Assembly (NCBI GenBank): GCA_039707465.1 | Contig: CM077658.1 | Span: 13,894,074-13,958,073, forward strand | Direction: 5' to 3' | Length of the DNA: 64,000 nt | Origin: Rhabdophis nuchalis | Lineage: Eukaryota; Chordata; Lepidosauria; Squamata; Natricidae | In this document: positions 23,293 through 34,700 of the stretch, one piece after another | Layout of the letters: every line of letters starts with the position of its first letter | Position numbering within the stretch: position 1 is the stretch's first letter | Position numbers and translations under genes: made by a program | Notes under the pieces: model-generated | Told to the model about the DNA's origin: nothing | Seen by the model: only the letters and a program-made list of their open reading frames with translations | Database searches by the model: none

Positions 23293-25174
23293 CCTTTTAG
23301 CTTTCTTATCTTCTCCATGACATTTCACCACAACACATCAAAAAAGACAGACACACTCCACGCTGCCATGTAGAGCGACACAAGGGCATGGAACAATCCG
23401 TCACATGGGTTTCTAAATTTTCCCGTCTGTTTACCTCATGGGCTCCCTCCAACAGCAAATAATGGCGAGGTGCTAATCCCAGAGAACAAGGCAACTCAGC
23501 TTCTCACATCCACACATGCTACCCTGGTATCACCGTAAGGCGAAGGGGAGTGGGGGAAGAGAAACCATCCATGGGTTGCATTGTATCCTTGCTTATGTTG
23601 GTGGTAGCTTTCCGATTTGCCTCTGCGGGTTGGCAGCCTTTGTGTGGGCCCAAGATCATTTCTAGGCTGCTGCTTCTCAAACAAAGGGCATCTCCTTAAT
23701 GGAGGCACCAGGGAGAGGAGAGAGAGCAAAGACCACTCCGTACTTAACGGCATTCATTGCCTTTCCAGGGCTGAAAAGTCAAGAGGTGCTTGGACATTTT
23801 AAGGACTCGCGATGCCACCCCCGAGGACGGACACACTTCCGGGCCGTCTCCATGCCGAATGGGACAGCTTGCCATAGGCAACTTGCTACGGCCCACTTGC
23901 CATGGTCAACTCAAGGACAACTGGCCCTGGGACAATTTGCTACAAGGCAATTCAAAAATCCAGTTGAATTATTTCAAATAACTAAAGAATTAATTTTAAG
24001 TTTTGTCATTCGCATTTGAATTTGGCATCCGTCCTTTGGCAACTTTTCTTTCATGCTTCAGGGCCACGATTTCTTTGAGATTAGTGTAACTCTGGTCCTG
24101 CAGCAAGTTGGCTGTGGTACCCCTGTTCTCACCTCCGACACTAACTATATATATATACTTATTTCTATTTTTTTTAAGTGGAGAAAAGAAAAAAAGTAGG
24201 ACAAGTGTTCTCCTTGATCCCTAGCATATACAGTCAACGTTGAACACTTATCACTATCTCTTAAAATGCCACCAAGTAGTTCTTTATTCCATAAACTTGT
24301 CTCTAACACAGCTGCCTTCCATTCATGTGCCAGTCGGTCTATACATCTGCCTGCCTGCCCATCTGTTTATCCATCCACCCATCCAATGGGCAGGTGGACT
24401 GACAGGCAGACAGGTCGAAGGGTGGAGTGACCGGTGGACAAATAGATGATATTTCTGCTGCAAACAGTCATGAAATCTGTACTACAAAAGGAAATTTAGC
24501 AAACAGGTCAAAATCCAATTTTATCTGCTATCTACCCACCATCTACCCAGTGATATAATTTTTTAAAGATTGATTATAAAATATCTGCAACAATTTTATG
24601 CCTGTATTGATCATGTTTATCTACAGAGAACAAAGAACACATCAAATTATCAACTAAATGTTAAAATAAAGAATGTTCCCTATGGAGGTTTTTGGCCATT
24701 CTAGGCTATTCCTTCTCCATCTTTTAAGTTTTCTTCTCGCTCTTCTGTCTGGTTGGCACTGTCTTGACTACATAAATAGAAACTCAGTAAACAAACAAAA
24801 GAAGCAGCAATAGAATGGACATGTTCTAATCCCATATTATTAAAAAAAATGAATGAGTCATTGAAAAATACTGATTAAATAACAGATGGCAACTGCCAAT
24901 TTTTGTGGAGGTAGGGTTCCTGTTATTATTTAACAGAAAACAGTAAACTCCATGTGCTATCAGGAACTGGGCTTATTTTTAAAAATGTGTCAAGAACTGT
25001 GCCTTTTGCAACTTCTTTTTAGCAGCCAAAATAAATAAATAAATTAGCAGTATTAGTAACTTACAGCAGCCAGGGAAGTTGTGTGCAACTATAAAGAGAA
25101 AATTCATCTGGTTTGGTTATGTAGGAAGTGAAAACCCACCTAGAAAATGAAATATTTTACGTAGTTCTACATAA
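23291..25174. other. Gene-free stretch
   Basis: A short TATA dinucleotide run near 24144 and CCAT/TGGA words near 24350-24440. No gene or repeat family recognised. Confidence 0.45.
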
Positions 25175-25508
25175 CAAAGACCTACCCCCTTCAGGCAGAG
25201 CCACTTCATTGCCCTTCATTGCACCACCCACTGAGTTTCAACCAAACATAGCACACAGACAACCTACAGAGCTAGCTATACCCTCTGACAGCAACCAATC
25301 AGGATACTCTTCCTGTGCCCCAGGAAGTTCAAAGCCCAGAGAGAGCATAAAACTCAGGGACTCTCAGCATCTCTTCCCCTTTTCACCCGGGAGCTCCGAG
25401 GCATGTGGTCCTATCCACCATTAAACCATCTTTCCAAGCAGCTTCCGTGTTTCCAGTGTCTTTCCCCCCCACTTGGAACTGAACCCAGAAGGATACTTCT
25501 TCCAACAG
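25175..25508 (+). mobile_element. Candidate LTR (family 3)
   Basis: A GCATAAAACTC TATA-like box, then CCATTAAACCATCTTTCC and a CTTCCAACA end resemble a retroviral or Gypsy LTR 3' half. A partial second copy is at 53925-54010. The 5' boundary is unclear. Confidence 0.4.
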
Positions 25509-26272
25509 TACAAAGAGAAGGAGAAACGGCTGTTCCAGACCCTCATCATCCTCAGCTATTTGCTGCTTGCTATTGAAAAGGATTGTTATAATTATCTGTG
25601 AACAAACAATCCCTGCCGAGAGACTCCATGGGATCCTGCCAATGCCACTTAATGTCTATTCCTCCATTGGAGAAGAAGGAGCATGCTTGGGTTCATCTCA
25701 AAGAGGGCATGTGTCAATCCATGTGGGTTTGGGGGCTTTGTGAGTGTTCTTGCATGGGTGGATGTGTAAGATGTTGTGGTTGTTTATCCTTCATCAACTG
25801 GTCATTGAACACATTGAACACATAGAACTTAGGAGAAATTTCCTGACAGTGAGAACAATTAAACACTGGAAATTTTTAAGAAGGGTTTGGACAACATTTG
25901 TCTCAAATGGTTAAGTACAAAGTAGGAATCAAAAGCAACTTGATGGCACATAATCACTGTTGACAGTCCTGTTTAGGTCTTTGATGTATCTTATTAAAAT
26001 GTATTGCTTTTTGGACATAGAGATAAGGAATCAAGTAAGGTATGAAATAAAACCAAGGAGTAACCATGGAGGTCAGAAGTTTTGGAAAAACACAAACTTA
26101 CTAAATTCTTATTACACAGAAGATCCTCTTTTTTCCAAGAAGAAAAATGCATCAGGGAAGGTCCAGACTTTTGAGAGCATCTGCAAATAAACTGGGAGAC
26201 TAACACTATTTGTACAAGGGTGGAAAATAACTGGATCGAGAAAAAAAGCATTAGGGTTCAAATATAGTAGTG
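25509..26272. other. Gene-free stretch with a CR1 remnant
   Basis: 25826-25915 (GAACTTAGGAGAAATTTCCT, GAGAACAATTAAACACTGG) is a short CR1 ORF2/3' remnant on the plus strand. Nothing else recognised. Confidence 0.5.
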
Positions 26273-26280
26273 CTTTTGAG

Positions 26281-26410
26281 CAGGGATGTGAAACTCGCAT
26301 CGTCACGTCGTCACCACATATTGTGACTTTTCCCCCCTTCGCTAAACCGGGTGTAGGCGTGGCCAGTGTGTGACGCATCCCGCCCATGGGCCGCGAGTTT
26401 GATAGCCCAG
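26281..26410. mobile_element. hAT MITE (GTGAAACTCGC type)
   Basis: Ends CAGGGATGTGAAACTCGC and GCGAGTTTGATAGCCCAG. Flanks CTTTTGAG (26273-26280) and CGTTTGAG (26411-26418), 7 of 8. Interior CGTCACGTCGTCACC. Confidence 0.75.
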
Positions 26411-26994
26411 CGTTTGAGGAACCTTTTAGTAGAAACACAACTCCATTCTAGAAAGTGTGAAAGTGCACATTCTTTTATCCGAGGGTTAACATCCTTCCTT
26501 CCCTCCCTCCCTGCCTTTTGGCTGAGTCCAGATATCATGCTTAAGCTTACTTTACTTCATTTGAATTTTCTCAAGTATATTGCGCGAATCCAGACCAACA
26601 TAATGTATGCGATACCACTGGCTTATGCAAACTAAGATTTATGCAGGTGTGTAAACCCAGCCTTCATCTACACACACACCCTGCACACCTTTGTTATTTG
26701 TTTGTTAAATCCCAGGACACCTCGTGTCTTGCCGCTTTTTCTCTGACATTAAAAAGAGGAACAGTTGTGTTTATTATTCCAGTCGTTTATGCCATGAAAG
26801 TTGACATTTTGTCGAAACGTGGTTATATAAACACCTGTGTGTGGAGGAAGGAGGGAGGGGGGAGGAGAGAGCAAACTTGTGCTCCAGTTGATTATTATTG
26901 CAGGTGTTTTTCCGGGGTTTTTGATGTATCACAGCTTGACTCTGCTCCCCTGTTGCGCAGCCGAGCAGCAAGAGGCTCTAAATGTCATCTGAAG
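26411..26994. other. Gene-free stretch
   Basis: Nothing recognised. An open frame of 259 codons starting at 26641 runs from here through two LTRs and is not a gene. Confidence 0.5.
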
Positions 26995-27850
26995 GAAGGT
27001 GCCTGTCCTGCCTGCAAGCCATCTTTTCTCTTTGGACTTCAGGCCTGCCATACTTTCTGCTGTGGGAAACTGGGAGGGAGGATTATGTGGAGTTGGGTGA
27101 TGGGTAGCCATAACAACATCCTTCTTAGAAAGTCAAGGTCGACTTGGTCTCTGCACCTGGCCGGACCTGGATGGGAGAAATCTGTCTTCGTGGCAGGATG
27201 TCAGCCTCCGCTCTGTCGCTTGCTTCGGCTGCCATTGAAACGGGGAGGGAGGGGCTATGGTATTTGGGAGTGGGACTGTATTAGTGCAGGAGGTGATTTG
27301 GAGGCGGGAAAATGGTCTCGCCGGCTACTTCGCATTCCAGGAGCTGGTACCGCACAGTGGTCAAGGTCAGCGGTCTTGCATGCCATTCTGATGATGCTTC
27401 TGAAGATGCAACCCACATGACAACTAAAGGGGTTTTGCATTGGACAGTGGGTTGTGGGTTGTGGGGGGGAAAGGGTTGGACATTTATTGATATACATGCT
27501 TTCGCGCGCAAATATCTCAGACCTTGCTTTCCCTTTGCTGCAATCTCTTCGTAACCAGTAAAAGTACTCTTAATTCTCTAAAATGGATTTGAGTGGATTC
27601 TTTCTTGGTTGTCGTTAGAGGCAGTCCTGACACAGTGGGAGATTGGCCCATGGGATGGACTTGTGGGTATTTGGGGCAGGATCTTGAACTTCCATCTGGG
27701 TGGGGAAACCTGGGAAGCTTTCAGATTTGGGTTTTCCCAGATGTGGCAATATGGCTCTTTTAAGAAACAGGAACTTTGAGGAATCCTTTGCCTCGGAGTC
27801 TGCTTTAATTTTGGGATGCTATTTGGAAACCTTTTTGTGCTCGCCTGCTG
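26995..27850 (+). mobile_element. Solo LTR, family 2, split by a second LTR
   Basis: 26995-27193 (CCTGCCTGCAAGCCATC...) and 27638-27850 (GAGATTGGCCCATGGGATGG...CTATTTGGAAACC) are the two halves of a family-2 LTR; compare the continuous copy at 4218. Between them lies 27199-27632. Confidence 0.7.
27199..27632 (+). mobile_element. Solo LTR, family 4, nested
   Basis: Starts TGTCAGCCTCCG and ends GGCAGTCCTGACA (TGTCAG/CTGACA inverted ends), 434 bp. Flanks CAGGA/CAGTG are only partly alike. Confidence 0.55.
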
Positions 27851-27859
27851 AAATCACGT

Positions 27860-28130
27860 GTATGAGCATAACAGCACACGTGTACCTGACCACACCCACA
27901 GCACAATGTTCCCTTGCCCCTGCGCATGCATGCACAACATCTGCGCTTCCCCTGCATATGCGCACCCCATCCCCGTGACCCGTTTTTGGCCTTCTCTACA
28001 CATGCACGCACCCCTTCCGCATGAATGGCAAAGACCCGAAAATCAGCTGGCCAGCAAGAGGCATACACACCTGCACTCTGGAGCTGAACTGGGCGGCACC
28101 TGTGGCATGCATACCACAGATTTGTCATCA
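27860..28130. mobile_element. hAT-like fragment (GGCGAACCTATGGCACG type)
   Basis: CATGCGCACCCC-like GC-rich blocks, CCGAAAATCAGCTGGCC and a GTGGCATGCATACCACAG end match the family seen at 15061 and 57995. No intact termini. Confidence 0.5.
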
Positions 28131-28140
28131 CAGGCCTATG

Positions 28141-29566
28141 GCATCAGTCTTAGATGACAAGCCAGTAAGTCAATTCCTATCGCAACCAATGGATTAGTAC
28201 TCCGCTGAGCTGAAAAAGCAGACATAAAACAGTTGCAGGGAAAAAATGCTAGGAATGAAAATGAAATAACAACACATATCAGAAATAATTGTATTTTACT
28301 CTCGGTCCTGCTTTGCTGATTTAAAAAAAAACTTCACGGTCAAGAGATCTTTTCAACTGAAAAGAAGGCTATTGAAGAATCCGAGTGTTAAGGAAAGAGC
28401 TTGGTTTACAAATGCCATTTCTAAGCACCGCCGTCCACTTGAGGCTGTCCTTGAGGGAGATCCTGTAAGTCACAGCATGGTCTCTGTTTTATATTTGACG
28501 CACACATCGCAACGCGCTGTGCTCTGGAAACAGATGAGCTTTAAACTGTAATTACACAGCATATGTTGCCGTTCACTTCCTTTCAATGGGAAACCCGGAC
28601 GGTGTCTCCGTGCAGAGAAAATGGAAATGGCTTCAGGAAAAAATGTGGTAGCCATCCTGCAAATTTTCTGGCAAATTTTGGGAAGTGCAGCCAAGGCTCT
28701 CACAGGCCACATGGTTTTTGGGGGGTTCAGTTTATGGATTTCTAGCCTCACCTTTTAGGTAGAAGGAAAATCAGGCACCATTCTCTCAATTTGAGGCTAA
28801 GAAGGATACAGCTTTAATTTCCATCAATCTGGATCTCAAGAGCTACCAGACTGCAAATCCTCCATCAGAGGTAGCAGAGATATAGAGAACAAGTTTTTAC
28901 TGGAAGTTCTTGTGACTTTTTTGCTGTTATCTAGCATTATCCAGCATTTTGTCCCAAACCTTTCATCGTAGCTTGTTCATTTGAATCTGGACTACTTCTG
29001 GACAAAGCATTTTAGAAAGCCATATATCTTATTTCATTATAGACTGTTTTTCTCTCTGAAGGCCTGCCAAAGAATCATCTCCCATTTAAAAGACTATCAA
29101 CCCATGATCCTCTCTTTGATAATTTCCTCTGTTTGAAGAGCTGCCCAATCCAATTCACTTTTAACAATAATGAAATTGAAGCAGAGAGAAGGAAAATCCA
29201 TTCACAACTAGCAACTGAGCAACAGATGAAGCAGACCAACAGATCTGCTTGGCTTTCCCGCTGTGGAAAATCAGACTATGGCTAAAAAAATAATAATTTA
29301 CACACAGTAAATTAGCACATTATGTGTACATGTCAATGAGCCACTGTAGCACCATTCTTTCAAGTTTTCCTGTAGAAGTCCCTTTCCTATTAAGCTTCTG
29401 GAGCAGTCCAAGACTGAAAATTGGTGTGGAAATTCTCACATTTATGGAAATCGAATGAGATTAATGTGATAATAATTAAAACAAAGCTCCTTAGAACATT
29501 CCTTACTTTCAAAGAAATTTGGCAAAAAATAGATACATATTCCCCTTTATATCTGAGCATATCTGT
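28141..29566. other. Gene-free stretch
   Basis: No repeat family or gene recognised over 1.4 kb; candidate unique sequence 3' of RRAD. Confidence 0.45.
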
Positions 29567-29574
29567 ATCTACTT

Positions 29575-30131
29575 CAGAGGTGGTATTCAGCAGGTTCTGA
29601 CCAGTTCTGGAGAACTTGTAGAGGAAATTTGGATTAGTTCTGAGAACCGGTAAATACTGCCTGTGACTGGCCCCACCCCATCTATTGTCAGCTCCGAAGT
29701 CCCAGCTGATCAGAATGGGGATTTTGCAGTATCCTTCCCCTGGAGTGAGGAGGGAATGGGGATTTTGCAGTATCCTTCCCCTGGAGTGAGGAGGGAATGG
29801 GGATTTTGCAGTATCCTTGACCTGGAGTGAGGAGGGAATGGGGATTTTGCAGTATCCTTCCCCTGGAGGGAGGAGGGAATGGGGATTTTGCAGTATCCTT
29901 CCCCTGGAGTGGGGAGGGAATGGGGATTTTGCAGTATCCTTCCCCTGGAGTGGGGAGGGAATGGGGATTTTGCAGTATCCTTCTCCTGGAGTGGGGAGGG
30001 AATGGGGATTTTGCAGTATCCTTCCCCTGGAGTGAGGAGGGAATGGGGATTTTGCAGTATCCTTCCCCTGCCATGCCTACCAAGCCATGCCCTCAGAACC
30101 AGTAGTAAAAAAAAATTGAATTCCACCACTG
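29575..30131 (+). mobile_element. hAT-like transposon (CAGAGGTGG type) with internal minisatellite
   Basis: Ends CAGAGGTGGTATTCAGCAGG and GAATTCCACCACTG. Exact 8-bp duplication ATCTACTT (29567-29574, 30132-30139). Its interior carries nine units of a 41-bp repeat. Confidence 0.92.
29714..30080. repeat. 41-bp minisatellite inside the hAT element
   Basis: Unit starts AATGGGGATTTTGCAGTATC at 29714, 29755, 29796, 29837 and so on to 30042, exactly 41 bp apart with few changes. The frames of GILQYPSP repeats on both strands come from this array. Confidence 0.95.
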
Positions 30132-30279
30132 ATCTACTTCCTCTATTATGGACAAGCTAGGTTATTCAATACCAACACAATGGTCTGGTTTGTAGAGTAT
30201 TAGCATTAATAATGTTGAAAATGTTGAAAACGTCCATCTTCCAAATATCTTTTCTTTAGAAAAACAAAAACGAAGGCTT

Positions 30280-31466
30280 CTATAGTAACGAGAAATACTT
30301 TATTATAAAATCTGCAATGTAAACAAGTAACAAACATTTAAAGAAAGTGCAAATCAACTTCCAAAAATGGTAATTTATTATATATATTTTTCTTTTCTTT
30401 TTTCCCAATCCGACAACTCTTTGAAGTCCACCCACCTTCCCATCACATGTAACTTCTAAAAAAAAATTGCTTATATATATATAGAGAGAGATCTATCTCC
30501 CAGGCAACCTTTGGTAAGTCACTTTGGGCCAGCAATCATGAAATACCTTTGGAAGGTCCCATTCTGGAGACACAGCCAATTCCCTTGAGTGTCTATCCCT
30601 CCCCTCCGTGATACCCTTGAAATACAAACTCCAAACACCGCAGCTCAAATAAAACAGCTTGGCTGCGTCCACTTGGTATAGAAGTCCACCTTGCTGCTTC
30701 ACTCCGATGCGGTGATTTGGTTAAATCGCTTTTTGAACCGAATCATCTCACTGAAATGCAGGCCCACTATTGGTGGGTTCCAGACGGTACGGGCTGGTAC
30801 GGGTGCACCGGTGGCAGCTGGGGGTAGCGGAACAGTACTGGAACAGTGTTTCAGTGGGCCCGCCCGCGTTCCTTGCCTCTTTTTGAGGGAAACGGGCCAA
30901 TTGCGGATGTACATACAGCGTACGGCGCCCGTGTGACCTCGCCAAACAGCTGAGGCGTTGCAGGGCGGTCGCATGCCCATGGGTGTACAGCGCGCGCCCC
31001 CGAGGTGGACGTCCAGCCCCAGCTGCGAAGTGTGTACGAACCTGCGTACACTGTTCAAGTTTTGCTCCGGCCAAGGAGATACGTTCACGGCGATACTTAT
31101 GTTTACGTTCTTCGCTTCTTTTCCGTGTCATCATGCATTTCTTTTGACTCCCTGATATCCACAGGACAGCTAGCAATTTTACACAGTGAGACCGAAGGGG
31201 TTACAAAGCTGCTGAATTATTTTTTTTTAAAAAAGAAATCCCTCCTTTTGCTGAAGGTTAGAAACCGTTCTGACGACGATGGTCGTGTAATCTCCATTCC
31301 AAGCGTTGTGTAGGAACTATAAGGCATGAAGGAATCCACTTCCCTCCGTTCTGTCGCTTCGCACAAGGTCCTTTTTCCTCACCCTTTAACTGCCAGAGAC
31401 AGATTCACGACACACTCACACACACTCACATACTTCTAATGTTGCCACGAGCTCCTTTCTTTCCCT
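30280..31466 (-). other. RRAD: RRAD 3' UTR (extent inferred)
   Basis: After the stop codon no further coding sequence is seen. Minus-strand AATAAA hexamers occur at 30379-30374 and 30304-30299, giving a 3' UTR of about 1.1-1.2 kb. A fragment of a hAT-type element (30768 to about 31040) lies inside it. The true cleavage site cannot be fixed from sequence alone. Confidence 0.4.
30768..31040. mobile_element. hAT-like fragment in the RRAD 3' UTR
   Basis: TATTGGTGGGTTCCAGACGG and GGTACGGGTGCACCGGTGGC resemble the 5' end of the element at 51828. The right terminus is missing. Confidence 0.45.
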
Positions 31467-31744
31467 TTAAAGTACTGATAAGTCGTGGCAGGATTTCGAT
31501 TTGGCTTTGAAGGCCATTTTCTTGTTGTTTTTGGCCACCATTTTCCCCAGGAACCGTTTGGCTTTCTTACTGATGCTCTCTCTCCTCTTTGTGTTGGCCA
31601 TCCTCCGGGCGTTGTCCTCTTTGCTGTCTTTGCGTAGCCGGATCTGCCGGATGATCCCCTCGAAGAGATCTTTGACGTTGTGATGAAGCGCGGCTGAAGT
31701 CTCGATAAACTTGCAGTCAAAGACTACGGCGCAAGCCCGTCCCT
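31467..31744 (-). CDS. RRAD: RRAD coding exon 5 (C-terminus and stop)
   Basis: Acceptor ccctacag, then 278 nt that complete Glu225 and encode 91 residues. The segment includes the G5 motif ETSA (239-242), a long basic C-terminal extension without a CAAX box, and the terminal SKSCHDLSVL shared by RGK proteins. The stop TAA is at 31469-31467. The basic tail is where calmodulin, 14-3-3 and membrane phosphoinositides bind in characterised RGK proteins. Confidence 0.96.
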
Positions 31745-34700
31745 CTGTAGGGTGGAAGAGAGAAGTCCGAGATTAGTTCAACCGTGCAGAATCAACGCAA
31801 CACAAGCTCTGGATTTGGATGGGAACAGATCATAGGTTAAGAGTTGGAAGCTGTAGGATAGGAGATTGTGCAAGTGTCGGCATGAAACAGAAAGGGTATC
31901 TCGGGTCAAGCAGACTCCTAAAGCGGTCCAAGATTGTCTTATCAGGAGGACAATGGAATGAATGCAGATACTCTGCTGCTTTCTTGCAGCTGTATTTCAG
32001 TGGTGGAACACCTGTTTTCCATGAAGTTCAATCTCCAGAAAGAGAAATCCAGAACTTCAATATCCAGAAAGAGAACTTCAGAAGTTCAATTTCCAGAAAG
32101 AAAAGTCCAGAACTTCAATATCCAGAAAGAGAGTCACTTATTTGTGAGATGGGTTCTTATCTAGAGTAGACTAATAAATAAACGGTCGTAAATTACTCTA
32201 AGGTAACTTGATAGATTCCTAGACCTACAAAAAACAGTCATTCATATTGGCCTGAGTAACTTTTCCCAACCTGGCACCCTCAGTTGATTACGAGACTCAT
32301 ATGACCAGCCAGGGTGGTGGTGCTCATCTCCTTTTCAAAGCCAAAGAGCCAGCGCTGTCCGAAGACGTCTCCATGGTCATGTGGCCGGCATGAGTAAATG
32401 CTGAAGGCGCATGGAGCGCTGTTCCCTTCCCACCAAAGGTGGTCCCTATTTTTCTACTTGCATTTTTACATATTTTCGTACTGCTAGATTGACAGAAGCT
32501 AGGACAAGTAACGGGAGCTCACTCCGTTACACAGCGCTCGGGATTCGAACTGCTGACCTGCAGACCTTTCTGATCAACCAGCTCAGCGTCTTAGTCCTTG
32601 AGCCACTGCGCTACTGGTAAAATTGAGACAGGGCCATGAAGATTATTTTCTAGGAGCAAAATGTTTCCCAGCCACTGAGAAGCAGCAGCACTTCAAAAAG
32701 TTCATGGTTCAGTTCTCCACTATCTTGCAGAGGTGCATTATGAGCTGGGAACACATAGCAACCGTCCTTGCGGCTGATAAGAAATTCCATTTGTTTACTG
32801 TTCTTAACACACAAATGCACACAGATTCCCCACCCCCACCACCACCTGTTCTTGTTCTTTGCTCCATCCCATAAATCCACAGGCTTACAAATAGCCATAG
32901 GGCACAGTGGTTAGAGTGCAGTACTGCAGGCTACTTCTGCCGACTGCCAGCTGACTGCAATTTGGCAGATCAAGTCTCACCAGAAGCTGGGACAAGTAAC
33001 AGGAGCTCACTCCATTACGTGGTGCTAGGGATTCAAACCACCGAACTGCCGACCTTTCTGATCAACAAGCTCAGCGATTGAGTTTAGGGTGGAATCATCT
33101 CTTACCGTCTACAGAGACTTCCCGTGATCGGACCAGGTCACTTTTGTTTCCAACAAGGATGATAGGAATATCTTCCGTTTGGCGAGCCCTTCGCAGCTGA
33201 ATCCTCAATTCAGACGCTTTCTCAAAGCTGACTTTATCGGTCACCGAATAGACGATAATGTAAGCGTCTCCCATCTTCATACAATGGTTCTGAAGCCACT
33301 GGCTTTCATCCTGGGGTCAAAGAATAGAAACACAAACGTGGGCATTGCATAATATCAGGTTAGACGTTATCCACCTTTCAACTTCCTACTGAAATACAAA
33401 TATTATTTTTATACAAAATTTTGTAGGTCAACTTTGGTTCAGAGTAGCGGTTGCAACTTATAAAGTTGCATAGTTCCACTGTTGTCTTTTTAGAGTTTCA
33501 AATTCTATCTGGTACACGGAGTAGAAAATGAATGGCACGGAACGCTGTTCTCTTCCCACCAAAGGTGGTTCCTATGTTTTCTACTTGCATTTTTACAGGC
33601 TTTCGAACTACTAGGTTGGCAGAAGCTGGGACAAGTAATGGGAGCTCACTCCATTATACGGGATTTGAACCGCCAAACAGCTGACTTTTCCGACAAGCTC
33701 GACGTCTTAGCCACTGAGCCACTGAGCCCTTAATGCTGGCCTACTAGTCCATAATAAATTGCATTCATGTAGTTTTATCAAAATTTAACTTGGAGTATTC
33801 CCCATGAGTTTAACAATGATTGGGAGGGTTGGACTTCACATAGTTATTGTTCTGTTCTAAAGATTGATCATATGTTAGCACAGATGGAGAAGTAGATCAG
33901 TCAAGGAATCATATTGGAAGCCAAGGTTCTATAAATCTTAAGCAAGACTTGAAGATGGCTATTGCAAGATCAACAAAAATCGAGATACATCACCGTATTT
34001 ATTCCATTTCTGTAGCCTCCCGTCTCAAGAAAGATGTTGAGATGGGAGGCTTCGTTGTAGCTAAAAATAAATCTTAATCTGTTTATATTTAATTTTGCAC
34101 TTGCTGAAGCCCAAATTCAGGCACAGTGGGACAGTCCACATATTTAGTAACAAACCTTAAAACCGTGATTTCACAAGCAATCAGTTCAAATCCCTAACCT
34201 TCCACACAAAACAGTAGATTTAAAAAATGTTATGAACTACAAAAAGGGGCATAACTGCAAATAATTGCAAATCAAGTACTTGAAAAAGTAAATCTTTACC
34301 TGCTCCCATATGTCAAACACCACAAGCGACGCTTCTTCCCCATCAACTATAATAGATCTGTCGTATGTATTGCCTGAAAGACAAATCAAGGAGACTTTAG
34401 GACAAAATGTTTAGTTTGCACAAAGGAAGAGCAATATTCTATCACAAAAAAACCAAAATCCAGGCTATATGGAGCCAACTGAAATGTTAAAAAATAAGGT
34501 AAAGTTTTCAAGTTTCCAATAATTAATCAAAAATATCTCTCTCTTCTACACATTTCTTCCTCCCCCCCCCCCCCCCCCCCCAAATTAAGCTTGGTAGAGT
34601 TATTGGAAATCTTGCATCCAATTTGCTAAAACTTCAACAGCTCACAAATGTAAAACCTCACTAGATTGTTTGTTTATATTTTGCATGGCCCTTATTGAAG

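Noticed and set aside
26641..27420. Open frame of 259 codons on the plus strand
   Set aside because: It runs through two nested LTRs, has no family resemblance and no splice or codon-use support.
29688..30129. Long repetitive frames with GILQYPSP or KIPIPSP units, possibly a repeat protein
   Set aside because: The 41-bp period is not a multiple of three, all frames are open, and the array is inside a transposon.
32530..32620. tRNA gene suggested by A- and B-box sequences (also near 10110, 36600 and 53740)
   Set aside because: No complete cloverleaf or acceptor stem; the sequences continue into SINE bodies.
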